Below, piece by piece: positions 39,575-48,457 of a stretch of DNA of 64,000 nucleotides; positions within the stretch are counted from its first letter, which is position 1; every line of letters begins with the position of its first letter. The position numbers and the translations under genes were made by a program. The stretch is from an uncultured Collinsella sp. (GTDB taxonomy: Bacteria; Actinomycetota; Coriobacteriia; Coriobacteriales; Coriobacteriaceae). The stretch is from NCBI GenBank assembly GCA_934654585.1, contig CAKUGF010000003.1, forward strand, positions 80,418-144,417. The letters run 5' to 3'. The notes under the pieces were generated by a model. That model worked only from the letters and a program-made list of their open reading frames with translations. It was not told the origin of the DNA and made no database searches.

Positions 39575-41377
39575 TTAGGCCTTCTTGCGGCGATAGATCA
39601 CGTAGCCGCAGACACCGATGATGACGACGGCGCCAACAGCCATGGCGGCCATGTTGTTGCCCTCGGACTTCTCCTCGGTGGCCTCTTCCTCTTCGGCCTC
39701 GGGCTCGGCTACATCCTCATCGGAGAGGGCCTCGTCGGCGTAGGTGATGGACTCGACCAGGCAGTCGTTGTCGGCATCGTAGTCGCTCGGGACGAACTCC
39801 TCGGAGAAATCCTCCTCCTTGAGGTAGTCACGCATCTCCTCGAGCATGGCCTTGCACTTGAGGTAGGTGTTCTTGGTGGCAGCCTTGCCGGCCTTGTTGG
39901 CCAGGGCGGTGCGGGCCTCGGTGCCCTCGGCGGCCTGCATGGCCTCGTCGACGGTCAGATTCTGCTCGATGAGCTCCTTCTGCAGCGCGTCAAGGTAGGC
40001 ACGGACGCCGGTGGCGCAGTGGTCGCGGTTCTCGTAGGCGAGCGTGTTGATGTCCATGAGGACGTAGTTGATGGAGTTCTTGGGCTCCTCGTTGTTCACG
40101 ACGTCTTCCTCTTCGCAGTGATCAAAGGAGACATCCTGATCGCTGAAGTAGGGGCTGACCTCGGTGAGCAGTGCAGAGTAGAGGGGGATGGCAACGGAGA
40201 ACTCGGCGTTGGAGAGCATCTCCCACTGGATGGTCGCGATCTCGGGGTCCATGCCCTGACGGATCTGGAAAGTGTGGATCTCGGTGTTGCGGTTGGAGCC
40301 GATGGCGTAGGCGCCGTCGGTGTTGGCGTTGAGGCCGGCGACGTTCTCGCCGCGGGCGGCGAACGAACGGATCATCTCAAAGGTGTTCCAGTCGGACTTG
40401 CCGGGCGTAAAGAACAGCGGCTGCATATCGTGGACCAGGGCGCCGGTCGTGGCGCGAGCATCTTCGCGCTCGTCCTTCACGATCTCGTAGTCGGTGCCCT
40501 CGGCAAGCGGAGCCATGAAGTAATCACGGCCCTGGATATAGCGCGACCACTGGTGCATGCCGGCCTCGCCGATCTCCTCGCCGTAGGTCTTGGCGACGTC
40601 GAACTTGCCGTCGGTGTATTCGGCAAAGCCCTTCTCCTTGGGCATGGACTCGATGCCCTCGGAATGGAGGCAGTTCTCGGTGTCGTCGAGGTCGACGTTA
40701 TAGGTGAGGTTGCCGATGTTGGGGTTGAGCGAGGCGATGTCATCGGCGAGTTTCATGGCAATCCACTGATGGCCGGAAAGCGCGGCGAACAGCCAGGTCT
40801 CGGTGTTGTCGGCGATGATGATCTGGTCGTTGGAGCAGACGCCCTGCTCGTCGATCAGGCTGCCGATGAGCTCGACGCCCTCGCGGGCCGTGGCGCTCTC
40901 GCCCAGGATGACGCTGGCATAGCTGTACTCGCCAATGCCGGTCTCCTCGGTGATGGGGTCGGCCTCCTCGGCCTTCTCGTTGTAGGAGGTGCTCAGCGTG
41001 GCAGAGCAGGAGACGCCCTTCTCATTGATGCCGGCCTCAGAATAAGCGTCGTAACGATCTTCCCACTGCGAGGGGTTGTCGCGAACGAAGGTGTAGCGGT
41101 AGGTTGCGCCCTTGGACTTGTACTCGAAGCCGGACTCGACCGAGGTGTACTCGTTGCCGTCCTTGTGTGCGGGCTCAATGCCAAAGTGCTTGACATAGCG
41201 CGGACCGAAGTCCTCGGAGCGGCCGTAGTACGTGTTGCCGTCTGCCGTGAGCTTGCTGCCCATGTAGATCTGGGTGCAGGCGAGCGCCGAAGTCGGCATG
41301 GCCATAATGGCTGCAGCTCCGAATGCAAGGCCGCAGCCGAGCTTTTTGAGCGTGTTGACAGGATGAGTAAACCTCAT
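39575..41377 (-). CDS. pepD: Secreted, membrane-anchored C69 family dipeptidase
   Basis: A 600-residue N-terminal nucleophile hydrolase. The signal peptide ends ALA and the next residue, Cys34 in ACTQIYMG, is both the mature N terminus and the catalytic nucleophile of family C69. YYGRSEDFGPR, IIIADNTETWLF, WSRYIQGRDYFM and the GAYAIGSNRNTEIHTFQIR block are typical. Residues about 545-575 are acidic (EPEAEEEEATEEKSE), followed by a single membrane helix (MAAMAVGAVVIIGVCGYVIY) and RRKKA, which would anchor the enzyme outside the cell. It releases amino acids from dipeptides. Start ATG 41377 follows GGGAGGG. Confidence 0.88.
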   Translation of the reverse strand: MRFTHPVNTLKKLGCGLAFGAAAIMAMPTSALACTQIYMGSKLTADGNTYYGRSEDFGPRYVKHFGIEPAHKDGNEYTSVESGFEYKSKGATYRYTFVRDNPSQWEDRYDAYSEAGINEKGVSCSATLSTSYNEKAEEADPITEETGIGEYSYASVILGESATAREGVELIGSLIDEQGVCSNDQIIIADNTETWLFAALSGHQWIAMKLADDIASLNPNIGNLTYNVDLDDTENCLHSEGIESMPKEKGFAEYTDGKFDVAKTYGEEIGEAGMHQWSRYIQGRDYFMAPLAEGTDYEIVKDEREDARATTGALVHDMQPLFFTPGKSDWNTFEMIRSFAARGENVAGLNANTDGAYAIGSNRNTEIHTFQIRQGMDPEIATIQWEMLSNAEFSVAIPLYSALLTEVSPYFSDQDVSFDHCEEEDVVNNEEPKNSINYVLMDINTLAYENRDHCATGVRAYLDALQKELIEQNLTVDEAMQAAEGTEARTALANKAGKAATKNTYLKCKAMLEEMRDYLKEEDFSEEFVPSDYDADNDCLVESITYADEALSDEDVAEPEAEEEEATEEKSEGNNMAAMAVGAVVIIGVCGYVIYRRKKA

Positions 41378-41481
41378 AATCCCTCCCAACTGTTGAAATC
41401 CCGCTAGACCGTGCGGGATTTCAGCTAATAAATACATCTATTAGCCTATCGGAAGTTTTAAGGGTATTCATCCCGTTTGAT

Positions 41482-41519
41482 AAAATACTCGATGAGCGTC
41501 CCAAAATATGCGATGAGCG
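41482..41519 (-). promoter_or_regulatory. Direct repeats upstream of the dipeptidase gene
   Basis: On the minus strand CGCTCATCG(C/A)(A/G)TATTTT occurs twice with a 21-base period (41519-41503 and 41498-41482), two helical turns apart; a further GAGTATTC is at 41533-41526. Likely sites for a tandem-binding regulator of pepD. The 308-base gap between 41377 and 41686 holds nothing else but a terminator. Confidence 0.5.
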
Positions 41520-41614
41520 GATAAGAATACTCATTTTGTAGCTTTAGTTAAATAAAGGCCCCCTGCAATTACTGTAGCTGAATAAAGCGCTGGAAAAGGG
41601 CTGGAACGAAAAAT

Positions 41615-41649
41615 CCCCCGCTGTTTGGCAAATGCATAAACAGCGGGGG
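41615..41649 (-). terminator. Terminator after the lipid kinase/small peptide unit
   Basis: CCCCCGCTGTTT pairs with AAACAGCGGGGG (12 bp, 11-base loop); on the minus strand it is followed by ATTTTTCG. Confidence 0.85.
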
Positions 41650-41685
41650 AGATGATAATCGGATGAATATCATACCAATGTGGAA

Positions 41686-41778
41686 TTACTTCTTTCGACG
41701 GTGAATCACGTTGATCGCATAGCCGACGAGCATGGCCAGAACAATGACGATAAAGCCGAGCAGGGGATTGTCGTTCAT
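41686..41778 (-). CDS. 30-residue single-span membrane peptide
   Basis: MNDNPLLGFIVIVLAMLVGY then AINVIHRRKK: one hydrophobic helix (residues 6-25) and a basic C terminus that would stay in the cytoplasm. TAGGAGGACCCC directly precedes the ATG, only 9 bases after the stop of the lipid kinase gene, so the peptide is probably translated from the same message. Too short to assign; could be a small regulator of the kinase or a toxin-like peptide. Confidence 0.6.
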   Translation of the reverse strand: MNDNPLLGFIVIVLAMLVGYAINVIHRRKK

Positions 41779-41787
41779 GGGGTCCTC

Positions 41788-42705
41788 CTATTTACCGAGC
41801 GGTGAGAATTCGTCGACGATCAGGTCGAGACATTGCGGAAGTGCGCGGGCACCAAAGACGCCGGAGTTACTGGAGATAATCTCACCATCGAACTGCATGC
41901 CCAGCGACGGCGTGCAGGTGATCTTGGCTTCCTTGGTCTGGATGATCTTGAACTGCGGGCGACCGAGCACCTTGCCGGCGGGGTCGAGCGCGGCTGTGAT
42001 CACGGTGGGCAGCAACTGCACGGTTTTTACGGGCTCGATGACCGCGATGTCGACCATGCCGTCGTTCATGCGACAGTTGGGGAACAGGTTGATGTCGTTT
42101 TGGATGACCGAGGTGTTGCCGGCCATGCAGCAGATGCCGTCGAGCTCCTCGACAATGCCGTCATGCTCAATCGTAAAATGCGCCACCGTGGGATTGGGCG
42201 TGGCGAGTGCAGACAAGAAGTAGGCGATCTCACCGATGTCGTTTTTGCTGGGGGCGGCCTTCATCATGATCTCGGCGTCGTAGCCCGAGCCGGCAATGAT
42301 GATGAAGCCATGGCGCCTCTCGTTGCCGTTCTCGTCGAGCCAAAAGAGCTCACCCATGTCCGCCTTGACGGTGCGGCCGTCGCGGCAGGCCTTGGCGAGC
42401 GCCGCCGCCTCGGGGGCATTGCCGATGTTGTTAAAGAACAGACAGGCCGTGCCGGAGGGAAAGACGAGCGTGGGGACGCCGCATCCGCGCATCTGGTCGA
42501 GCACGTTGGAGACGGTGCCGTCGCCGCCCGAGACCACCACGCGATCGAACTCGCGCACGTCCGCCACGGCGTCCTCGGGCTCCATGCCGTCGCCGATAAA
42601 GCGCATCACGACCTCGTCGCCGCCCTGCGCGAGGGCGTGCGTGAATGCGAAGATTTCATCTGAGCTGGGGCCCGATGCCGGGTTGTGGATGATAAGGCAG
42701 CGCAT
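41788..42705 (-). CDS. Diacylglycerol kinase family lipid kinase
   Basis: A 305-residue protein of the DagK/YegS family. IIHNPASGPSS is the N-terminal nucleotide loop, VVSGGDGTVSNVLDQM the GGDGT catalytic motif, PSGTACLFFNNIGNAPEA the second glycine motif, and the C-terminal half is the beta-sandwich domain (MVDIAVIEP, LGMQFDGEII). It phosphorylates diacylglycerol or a related lipid at the inner membrane face, recycling lipids released by cell-wall polymer synthesis. A 30-residue membrane peptide gene follows 9 bases later. Confidence 0.88.
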   Translation of the reverse strand: MRCLIIHNPASGPSSDEIFAFTHALAQGGDEVVMRFIGDGMEPEDAVADVREFDRVVVSGGDGTVSNVLDQMRGCGVPTLVFPSGTACLFFNNIGNAPEAAALAKACRDGRTVKADMGELFWLDENGNERRHGFIIIAGSGYDAEIMMKAAPSKNDIGEIAYFLSALATPNPTVAHFTIEHDGIVEELDGICCMAGNTSVIQNDINLFPNCRMNDGMVDIAVIEPVKTVQLLPTVITAALDPAGKVLGRPQFKIIQTKEAKITCTPSLGMQFDGEIISSNSGVFGARALPQCLDLIVDEFSPLGK

Positions 42706-42803
42706 ACTTACGTTCCCGTTCTGTGACTAACCGAGTATAGTTGTAAGGCAATGCCGATATCCTACCCGTGTTTTTCGGGCCTAACCTTATTCGATGGGTT
42801 GAT

Positions 42804-43937
42804 ATGTACATTTCCACACATCAGGCTCTACTCGACTTTTGCCAGCGCGCCCGCGAGTTCGACGCGATTGCCGTCGATACCGAGTTTTTGCGCGAGCGCA
42901 CGTTCCATCCGCGTCTGTGCCTGGTCCAGATTGCCACCCCTGCCGAGAGCGTCGCGGTCGATCCCCTGGTGATCGACGACCTGTCGCCGCTCGCCGAGCT
43001 TATGGCCGACGAGAGCGTGACCAAGGTGTTCCACGCCTGCTCGCAGGATATGGAGGTCATGCTCCACGCCGTGGGCGTGCTGCCGCGTCCCATTTTTGAT
43101 ACGCAGGTGGCCGCCGCCTTTTTGGGTGAACGCCAGCAGATTTCCTACGGCGCGCTCGTGCAGACGTTTTGCGGCGTCTCGCTGCCCAAGACTGAGTCGC
43201 TGACCGACTGGTCGCGCCGCCCGCTGACCGACAAGCAGATCGAGTACGCGATCGATGACGTCAAGTACCTGATCGTTGCCTATACCGAGATGATGAGCCG
43301 CCTGCGCGAGCTGGGCCGCGTGGACTGGGTGCTCGACGAGCTCCGCCCGCTGGCCGACGAGTCGCACTATCGCGCCGACCGTCACGAGGCGTTCCGTAAG
43401 GTCAAGCGCATCAACTCGTGCAGCCGCCATCAGCTGGGCATCGCGCGCGAACTCGCCGCCTGGCGCGAGGACCGCGCCGAGCGCCGCAACATCCCGCGCA
43501 AGTGGGTCATGTCCGATGATACGCTGCTGGCACTTGTGAAGCGCAACCCCGTGCGCGTCGAGGAGTTCCGTAGCATCCGCGGCACCGATCAGTTGGGGGA
43601 GCGCGACGTGGACGGCGCGCTCATGGCCATCAAGCGCGGCGCGAGCTGCCCTCACGATCGCCTGCCGCTCATGGTGCGCGGGCATCGCCAGATCTCGCCG
43701 GAGCTGGAGAGCGTGACGGACCTGATGTATGCGCTCATTCGCCTGGTTGCCGAGCGCTCGGGCGTTGCGACCTCGGTTATTGCCTCGCGCGATGACCTAG
43801 CCGACTACATTGAGCATCCCGAGCAGAGTCCCCTACGCGAAGGTTGGCGTTTTGAGCTTGTGGGCTCGCGCCTGGACGATTTGCTCTCGGGCAACATGGG
43901 ACTCACCGTGAAGGACGGAAAGATTGAGTTGTTATAG
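42804..43937 (+). CDS. rnd: Ribonuclease D
   Basis: A 377-residue 3'-5' exoribonuclease. The DEDD motifs are AVDTEFLRERTF (Exo I), VFHACSQDMEVM (Exo II) and YAIDDVKYLIVAY (Exo III with Tyr). HRDC domains follow (about 205-285 and 295-370; REDRAERRNIPRKWVMSDDT). It trims tRNA precursors and other stable RNAs. Start ATG 42804 gives the natural MYISTHQALLDFCQ opening; the ribosome-binding site is weak (GATGGG). Confidence 0.9.
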   Translation: MYISTHQALLDFCQRAREFDAIAVDTEFLRERTFHPRLCLVQIATPAESVAVDPLVIDDLSPLAELMADESVTKVFHACSQDMEVMLHAVGVLPRPIFDTQVAAAFLGERQQISYGALVQTFCGVSLPKTESLTDWSRRPLTDKQIEYAIDDVKYLIVAYTEMMSRLRELGRVDWVLDELRPLADESHYRADRHEAFRKVKRINSCSRHQLGIARELAAWREDRAERRNIPRKWVMSDDTLLALVKRNPVRVEEFRSIRGTDQLGERDVDGALMAIKRGASCPHDRLPLMVRGHRQISPELESVTDLMYALIRLVAERSGVATSVIASRDDLADYIEHPEQSPLREGWRFELVGSRLDDLLSGNMGLTVKDGKIELL

Positions 43938-44001
43938 GGAAGCCTAGCCGACTGAGTGGGTAGAATGCCTCCAACGTGTAACTCGATTCGGAGGAATTCG
44001 C

Positions 44002-44706
44002 ATGCCTTATTACTATGGATACGGCTTTGGCATCGACCCGCTGTACCTGCTGGTTGTTCTTGTCTGCACGGTGCTTGGTCTTGCCGCACAGAGCTATATT
44101 AACTCGACGTACAAAACCTGGTCCAAGGTTCGCTCTGACGGCGACACGGGCGCTACGGTCGCGCGCCGCATGCTCGACGCCAACGGCTGCAATGCCGTGG
44201 GTATCAAGGGCGTCGCCGGCGAGCTCACCGATCATTACAACCCGCAGGACAACAACCTGTATCTGTCGGATGCCAACCGTTCGGGCGGGTCGGTCGCGAG
44301 CGTTGCCGTCGCCTGCCACGAGGCGGGCCATGCCGCCCAGCGTCAAAGTGGCTATGCCATGATGAAGGTGCGCACCGCCCTCGTGCCGGTCGTTAACTTT
44401 ACCCAGAACGCCTGGACGATCGTGCTGCTCATGGGTCTGTTTATGAACCTTGCCGGGCTCACGACCCTCGCGCTGATCTTCTTCTCGTTTAGCGTGCTGT
44501 TCCAACTCGTTACATTGCCGGTCGAGATCGATGCCAGCCGACGTGCCGTGGCCTACATCGAGCAGTCTGGTATGAGCTCCAAGCAGGTCAACGGTGCCAA
44601 GAAGGTCCTGACGGCAGCGGCGCTAACCTATGTGGCAGCGGCGCTCACTTCGATTATCCAGCTGCTCTACCTTATGGCTCGCTACAACAGAAACTCCAAC
44701 CGATAA
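44002..44706 (+). CDS. Zinc metallopeptidase, YugP family membrane protein
   Basis: A 234-residue membrane protein. ACHEAGHAAQ is the HEXXH zinc motif, preceded by HYNPQDNNLYLSD and followed by hydrophobic helices (VVNFTQNAWTIVLLMGLFMN, LALIFFSFSVLFQLVTLPVE). An N-terminal helix with YYYGYGFGIDPLYLL is typical of the family (Zn_peptidase_2). Role unknown; probably proteolysis at or in the membrane. Start ATG 44002 follows GGAGGA. Confidence 0.87.
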   Translation: MPYYYGYGFGIDPLYLLVVLVCTVLGLAAQSYINSTYKTWSKVRSDGDTGATVARRMLDANGCNAVGIKGVAGELTDHYNPQDNNLYLSDANRSGGSVASVAVACHEAGHAAQRQSGYAMMKVRTALVPVVNFTQNAWTIVLLMGLFMNLAGLTTLALIFFSFSVLFQLVTLPVEIDASRRAVAYIEQSGMSSKQVNGAKKVLTAAALTYVAAALTSIIQLLYLMARYNRNSNR

Positions 44707-44722
44707 CAAATGGGACTGACGG

Positions 44723-44752
44723 GCGCCGCGGGGATTCGTGTCCCCGCGGCGC
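44723..44752 (+). terminator. GC-rich hairpin after the YugP-like gene
   Basis: A 12-bp perfect stem GCGCCGCGGGGA/TCCCCGCGGCGC with a 6-base loop and no clear T-run. Confidence 0.5.
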
Positions 44753-44821
44753 TGTACTATGTGTTGGACTTGAATTTGCGCAGGGCCGGAGCCCGTGTGC
44801 ACGATGACGAAAGGAGGCTGC

Positions 44822-46273
44822 GTGGCAGGCTGGAATCTAACCGGCAATAGCGTTTCCGCCGAGTTCGACGGATCGGACGAGCAGGAGCGCAAAGAGCTCA
44901 GCGTGAGCCAGGCGGTGGAGATCGCCGCCGGCGCGCTCGATGCCATTCCGCAGCTGAGCGTTTTGGGTGAGGTCACGGGTTTTCGTGGTCCCAATGCCCG
45001 AAGCGGCCACTGCTACTTCCAAATCAAGGACGACTCGGCCGCCGTCGACTGCATCATCTGGAAGGGCGCCTATCTCAAGCGCACCTTCGATCTGCGCGAC
45101 GGCATGCAGGTGAGCTTTAAGGGCAGCTTCAATCTCTATAAGCCCACAGGCCGTATGAGCTTCGTCGCCCGCTCGTTCTCGCTGGCGGGGGAGGGCCTGC
45201 TGCGTCAGCAGGTGGCTCAGTTGGCCGAAAAGCTGCGTCGCGAGGGCCTGATGGACGAGGCGCGCAAACGTCGCATTCCGGTGTTTTGCTCGCGCGTGGC
45301 GGTCGTCACCTCGCTTTCGGGTGCCGTGATCGACGACGTCAAGCGTACGCTGCGCCGTCGCAACCCACTTGTCGAGCTCGTTTGCGTGGGTGCCAAGGTC
45401 CAAGGCGAGGGTGCGCCCGCCGAGCTTATTGAGGGTTTGCGCCGCGCCGCTGCCATTACGCCGGCGCCCGATTGCATTTTGCTCGTGCGTGGCGGCGGTT
45501 CCTTCGAGGATCTTATGACCTTTAACGACGAAGAGCTTGCTCGCGCGGTGGCGGCCTGTCCCGTGCCTGTGGTGACCGGTATTGGCCATGAGCCCGATAC
45601 CTCGATCTGCGATATGGTGAGCGACCGCCGCGCTTCCACGCCTACGGCTGCCGCCGAATCCGTGGCACCGGCTATGACAGAGCTGGCGGATGTGCTCGAG
45701 ACGCGCCATCAGCGCCTAGGTGCCGCGATGGCTTCGATGATCGGGTCGGATCAGGTCGATCTGGAGATGCTCGATCAGCGTGGTCGGCGTGCCTGGGATA
45801 CCTATACGGCGCGCTTGGGCGATGCGCTCGATGCGGCCGCGTGCCGCCCGTGCCTGAACGATCCAACGTTTATGGTTGAGCGTCGCGAGTCGGAGCTTGC
45901 CCTGACGGCCGATCGCCTGTCGGGCGCCATTGCGCGCTCGGTCGGTGCCTTCCGCTCCAACTTCGAGCGCCTGCCCGAGCGCTTGGTCGCAAGCACCTCG
46001 GGGCTCGATGGCAAGCGCCATGCGCTCACGCTCGCGAGTTCCCGTCTGGAGCATCAGGGACGCACGATGTTGAGCAAACCCGCGTCCGACTTGGGTCGCG
46101 CAGCGGCCTCGCTCGATGCCCTGTCACCGCTCAAGGTGCTTGCTCGCGGCTACTCCATCGCGTACAGCGATGGCGGCGTGGCTACGAGCGCTAAGACGTT
46201 TAAGCCCGGTGACGCCATCCGCGTGCGTATGGCGGATGGTAACTTGGCAGCAACCGTCGACACGGTTGAGTAG
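44822..46273 (+). CDS. xseA: Exodeoxyribonuclease VII large subunit
   Basis: A 483-residue protein. An OB-fold (VLGEVTGFRGPNARSGHCYF) opens the chain, then the catalytic domain with VVTSLSGAVIDDVKRTLRRR, LVRGGGSFEDLMTFNDEELA and the family signature TGIGHEPDTSICDMVSDRRA. The C-terminal coiled region ends ALDPLKVLARGYSI-like (LSPLKVLARGYSIAYSDGGV). With XseB it degrades single-stranded DNA in both directions. The start is GTG 44822, 5 bases after AAAGGAGG. xseB follows 42 bases downstream. Confidence 0.95.
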   Translation: MAGWNLTGNSVSAEFDGSDEQERKELSVSQAVEIAAGALDAIPQLSVLGEVTGFRGPNARSGHCYFQIKDDSAAVDCIIWKGAYLKRTFDLRDGMQVSFKGSFNLYKPTGRMSFVARSFSLAGEGLLRQQVAQLAEKLRREGLMDEARKRRIPVFCSRVAVVTSLSGAVIDDVKRTLRRRNPLVELVCVGAKVQGEGAPAELIEGLRRAAAITPAPDCILLVRGGGSFEDLMTFNDEELARAVAACPVPVVTGIGHEPDTSICDMVSDRRASTPTAAAESVAPAMTELADVLETRHQRLGAAMASMIGSDQVDLEMLDQRGRRAWDTYTARLGDALDAAACRPCLNDPTFMVERRESELALTADRLSGAIARSVGAFRSNFERLPERLVASTSGLDGKRHALTLASSRLEHQGRTMLSKPASDLGRAAASLDALSPLKVLARGYSIAYSDGGVATSAKTFKPGDAIRVRMADGNLAATVDTVE

Positions 46274-46315
46274 ACCGCGTTTTATGGTGATAGACCTTTA
46301 GGAAAGGAAACAGAT

Positions 46316-46582
46316 ATGGCAGAGAAGACCCCGGTCGAGCAGCTTACGTACAAGCAGGCCTCGCAGGAGTTGGAGCTCATTATTCGCAGCCTGGAGTCGG
46401 GCGACATGGAGCTCGAGGAATCGCTCGAGAGCTACACCCGCGGCGTTGAGCTTCTCAAGAGCCTGCGTACCCGCCTGTCCGATGCCGAGCAGAAGGTCTC
46501 GGTGCTCCTGAAGGATGTTGACGGCAACGACGTACTCGCCGACGGCGAAGCCGCCAACACCGAGGATAACCTCTCGTTCTAA
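46316..46582 (+). CDS. xseB: Exodeoxyribonuclease VII small subunit
   Basis: An 88-residue helical protein: LTYKQASQELELIIRSLESGDMELEESLESYTRGVELLKSLRTRL is the XseB signature, forming a helical hairpin that caps several copies around XseA. The acidic C-terminal tail (DVDGNDVLADGEAANTED) is unremarkable. Start ATG 46316 follows AGGAAA. It is cotranscribed with xseA. Confidence 0.93.
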   Translation: MAEKTPVEQLTYKQASQELELIIRSLESGDMELEESLESYTRGVELLKSLRTRLSDAEQKVSVLLKDVDGNDVLADGEAANTEDNLSF

Positions 46583-46631
46583 CCATCCCGACCAAATATA
46601 ATTACTCTGGTCTGTAAGAAAGGAACCAGCT

Positions 46632-46967
46632 ATGTGTGATTGCATCTTCTGCAAAATCGCCAACCACGAGATCCCCTCGACCGTTGTCTACGAGGACGAC
46701 CAGGTCATCGCGTTCGACGACCTTAACCCCCAGGCGCCGGTCCATACGCTCGTGATCCCCAAGAAGCACTACAGCGACATCGCCGACAACGTACCTGCCG
46801 AGACCATGGGCGCGATGGCCCACGCCATCCAGGAGGTCGCCAAGGCCAAGGGCCTGGAGGACGGTTTCCGCGTCATCTCCAACAAGGGCGTCAACGCCGG
46901 TCAGACCGTCATGCACTTCCACATGCACGTCCTCGGCGGCAAGAACCTGGGCGAGAACCTCATCTGA
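46632..46967 (+). CDS. HIT family nucleotide-binding protein
   Basis: A 111-residue histidine-triad protein. CIFCKIANHEIPSTVVYEDD is the N-terminal zinc/nucleotide segment, and QTVMHFHMHVLGGK contains the HxHxH active site with the nucleophilic His. Such HinT/HIT proteins hydrolyse nucleoside phosphoramidates. It follows xseB by 49 bases with its own ribosome-binding site (AAAGGA) and may be in the same operon. Confidence 0.92.
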   Translation: MCDCIFCKIANHEIPSTVVYEDDQVIAFDDLNPQAPVHTLVIPKKHYSDIADNVPAETMGAMAHAIQEVAKAKGLEDGFRVISNKGVNAGQTVMHFHMHVLGGKNLGENLI

Positions 46968-47027
46968 GGGCGCCTACGCCGTGCAATTAAACGGAAGCTT
47001 AGGCATCGATAACTTATATATCAACGC

Positions 47028-47061
47028 AATAAACCCGAGCGCGAGGGCGTTTGGGTTTATT
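47028..47061 (+). terminator. Hairpin before the first acetate kinase gene
   Basis: AATAAACCC pairs with GGGTTTATT around a GC-rich interior (47028-47036 with 47053-47061). Confidence 0.55.
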
Positions 47062-47114
47062 ATTGAAGCGTATGTAACCTGGCGGCGCCACACCGCCTGT
47101 TAGTAGGGAGACAC

Positions 47115-48293
47115 ATGAACGTTCTGGTCGTCAACGCAGGATCTTCGACCCTTAAGTATCAGGTCATCGATACCAAGTCCCACAAGGTGTCCGCAAAGGG
47201 CTCCTGCGAGCGCGTCTGCTTTACCGGCGGTACCTTCACCCATGCTGCCAACGGCTCCAAGAAGGTGACCGAGAACATCGAGTTCCCCGACCACAAGGTC
47301 GCCATCGAGGTCGTCCTGAAGGACCTCGAGGCCAACGGCGTCAAGATCGAGGGCATCGGCCACCGCATCGTTCAGGGCGGCTGGTACTTTGGCGATTCCT
47401 CCCTCGTCGACGAGGACGTTCTTGCCAAGATCCGCGAGGTCGCCCCGCTCGCCCCGCTGCACAACAACCCCGAGGCCAACGTTATCGAGTTCTGCCTGGA
47501 GCAGTATCCCGACCTGCCCAACGTCACGGTCTACGACACCGCTTTCCACTTCAACATGCCCGAGGTCGCCAAGACCTACGCCCTGCCCAAGGACGTCTGC
47601 GACAAGCTGCACATTCGTAAGTACGGCGCCCACGGCACCAGCTATCGCTACATCTCCAAGAAGGTTGCCGAGATGACCAACGGCGAGGCTCGCAAGGTCG
47701 TTGTGTGCCACATCGGCTCCGGCGCTTCCCTGTGCGCCATCGAGGACGGCAAGTGCATGGACACCACCATGGGCCTTACCCCGCTCGATGGCGTCATGAT
47801 GGGCACCCGCTGCGGTTCTATCGACCCGGCTACCGTGTGCTACCTGCAGCGCGAGGGCGGCTATACCTTCGACGAGGTTGACGAGATGATGAACAAGAAG
47901 TCCGGCCTCATGGCTGTGACCGGCGGTAAGACCAACGACTGCCGCAACGTCGAGGAGCTCGCCGCTGCTGGCGACCCCGAGGCTCAGCTCGCCTTCGATA
48001 TGTTCGTCTACAAGATTGCCGCCAAGGCCGCCGAGATGGCAACCTCCATGTGCGGCATGGACACGCTGGTCTTTACCGCCGGCATCGGCGAGCATGCTCC
48101 GGCCGTCCGCGCCGGCGTGGCCGACCGTCTGGCCTTTATGGGCGTCAAGATGGACCATGCCCGCAACGCCCTGCGTGGCGACGGCGCTTGGTGCCTGTCC
48201 GCCAAGGATTCCAAGGTCAAGATTTTCGTCATCCCCACGGATGAGGAGTTCATGATCGCTTCCGACGTCGAGCGTATCGTCAACGGCAAGTAA
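47115..48293 (+). CDS. ackA1: Acetate kinase, first tandem copy
   Basis: A 392-residue ASKHA kinase. NAGSSTLKYQ opens the first phosphate loop, GIGHRIVQGG the acetate/phosphate site, VYDTAFHFNM and GLTPLDGVMMGTRCG are standard, and TAGIGEHAP closes the adenosine site. Two deviations are visible. The usual HGTSHRY reads HGTSYRY here, so its second His is Tyr, while the neighbouring paralogue keeps His; and GHRVVHGG reads GHRIVQGG in both. It converts acetyl phosphate and ADP to acetate and ATP. It starts at ATG 47115 after GTAGGGAG and is followed by a terminator. Confidence 0.92.
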   Translation: MNVLVVNAGSSTLKYQVIDTKSHKVSAKGSCERVCFTGGTFTHAANGSKKVTENIEFPDHKVAIEVVLKDLEANGVKIEGIGHRIVQGGWYFGDSSLVDEDVLAKIREVAPLAPLHNNPEANVIEFCLEQYPDLPNVTVYDTAFHFNMPEVAKTYALPKDVCDKLHIRKYGAHGTSYRYISKKVAEMTNGEARKVVVCHIGSGASLCAIEDGKCMDTTMGLTPLDGVMMGTRCGSIDPATVCYLQREGGYTFDEVDEMMNKKSGLMAVTGGKTNDCRNVEELAAAGDPEAQLAFDMFVYKIAAKAAEMATSMCGMDTLVFTAGIGEHAPAVRAGVADRLAFMGVKMDHARNALRGDGAWCLSAKDSKVKIFVIPTDEEFMIASDVERIVNGK

Positions 48294-48306
48294 TTGATGC
48301 AAGGGG

Positions 48307-48344
48307 AGGGGACTGGATGGCCATGTGCCGTTCAGCCCCTTTTT
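48307..48344 (+). terminator. Terminator after ackA1
   Basis: An imperfect stem AGGGG-CTG-GGC/GCC-CAG-CCCCT ends in TTTTT, so the two acetate kinase genes need not share a transcript. Confidence 0.65.
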
Positions 48345-48457
48345 ATGCGCTTTGAGCGAAGAGTTTAATAGAGAATTATTGAACTCTGATAACTTCTTAT
48401 TAAGGATACGGCCGCCTTACAGGTTTGCCGACCGTACTGTAATCACGAAGGAGTCTC

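Noticed and set aside
39305..41407. 700-codon plus-strand frame opposite pepD
   Set aside because: Antisense shadow of the C69 dipeptidase; it also runs across the Trp attenuator.
47100..48302. 400-codon frame antisense to ackA1
   Set aside because: The strong codon bias of ackA1 leaves the opposite strand free of stops; the product is low-complexity and matches nothing.
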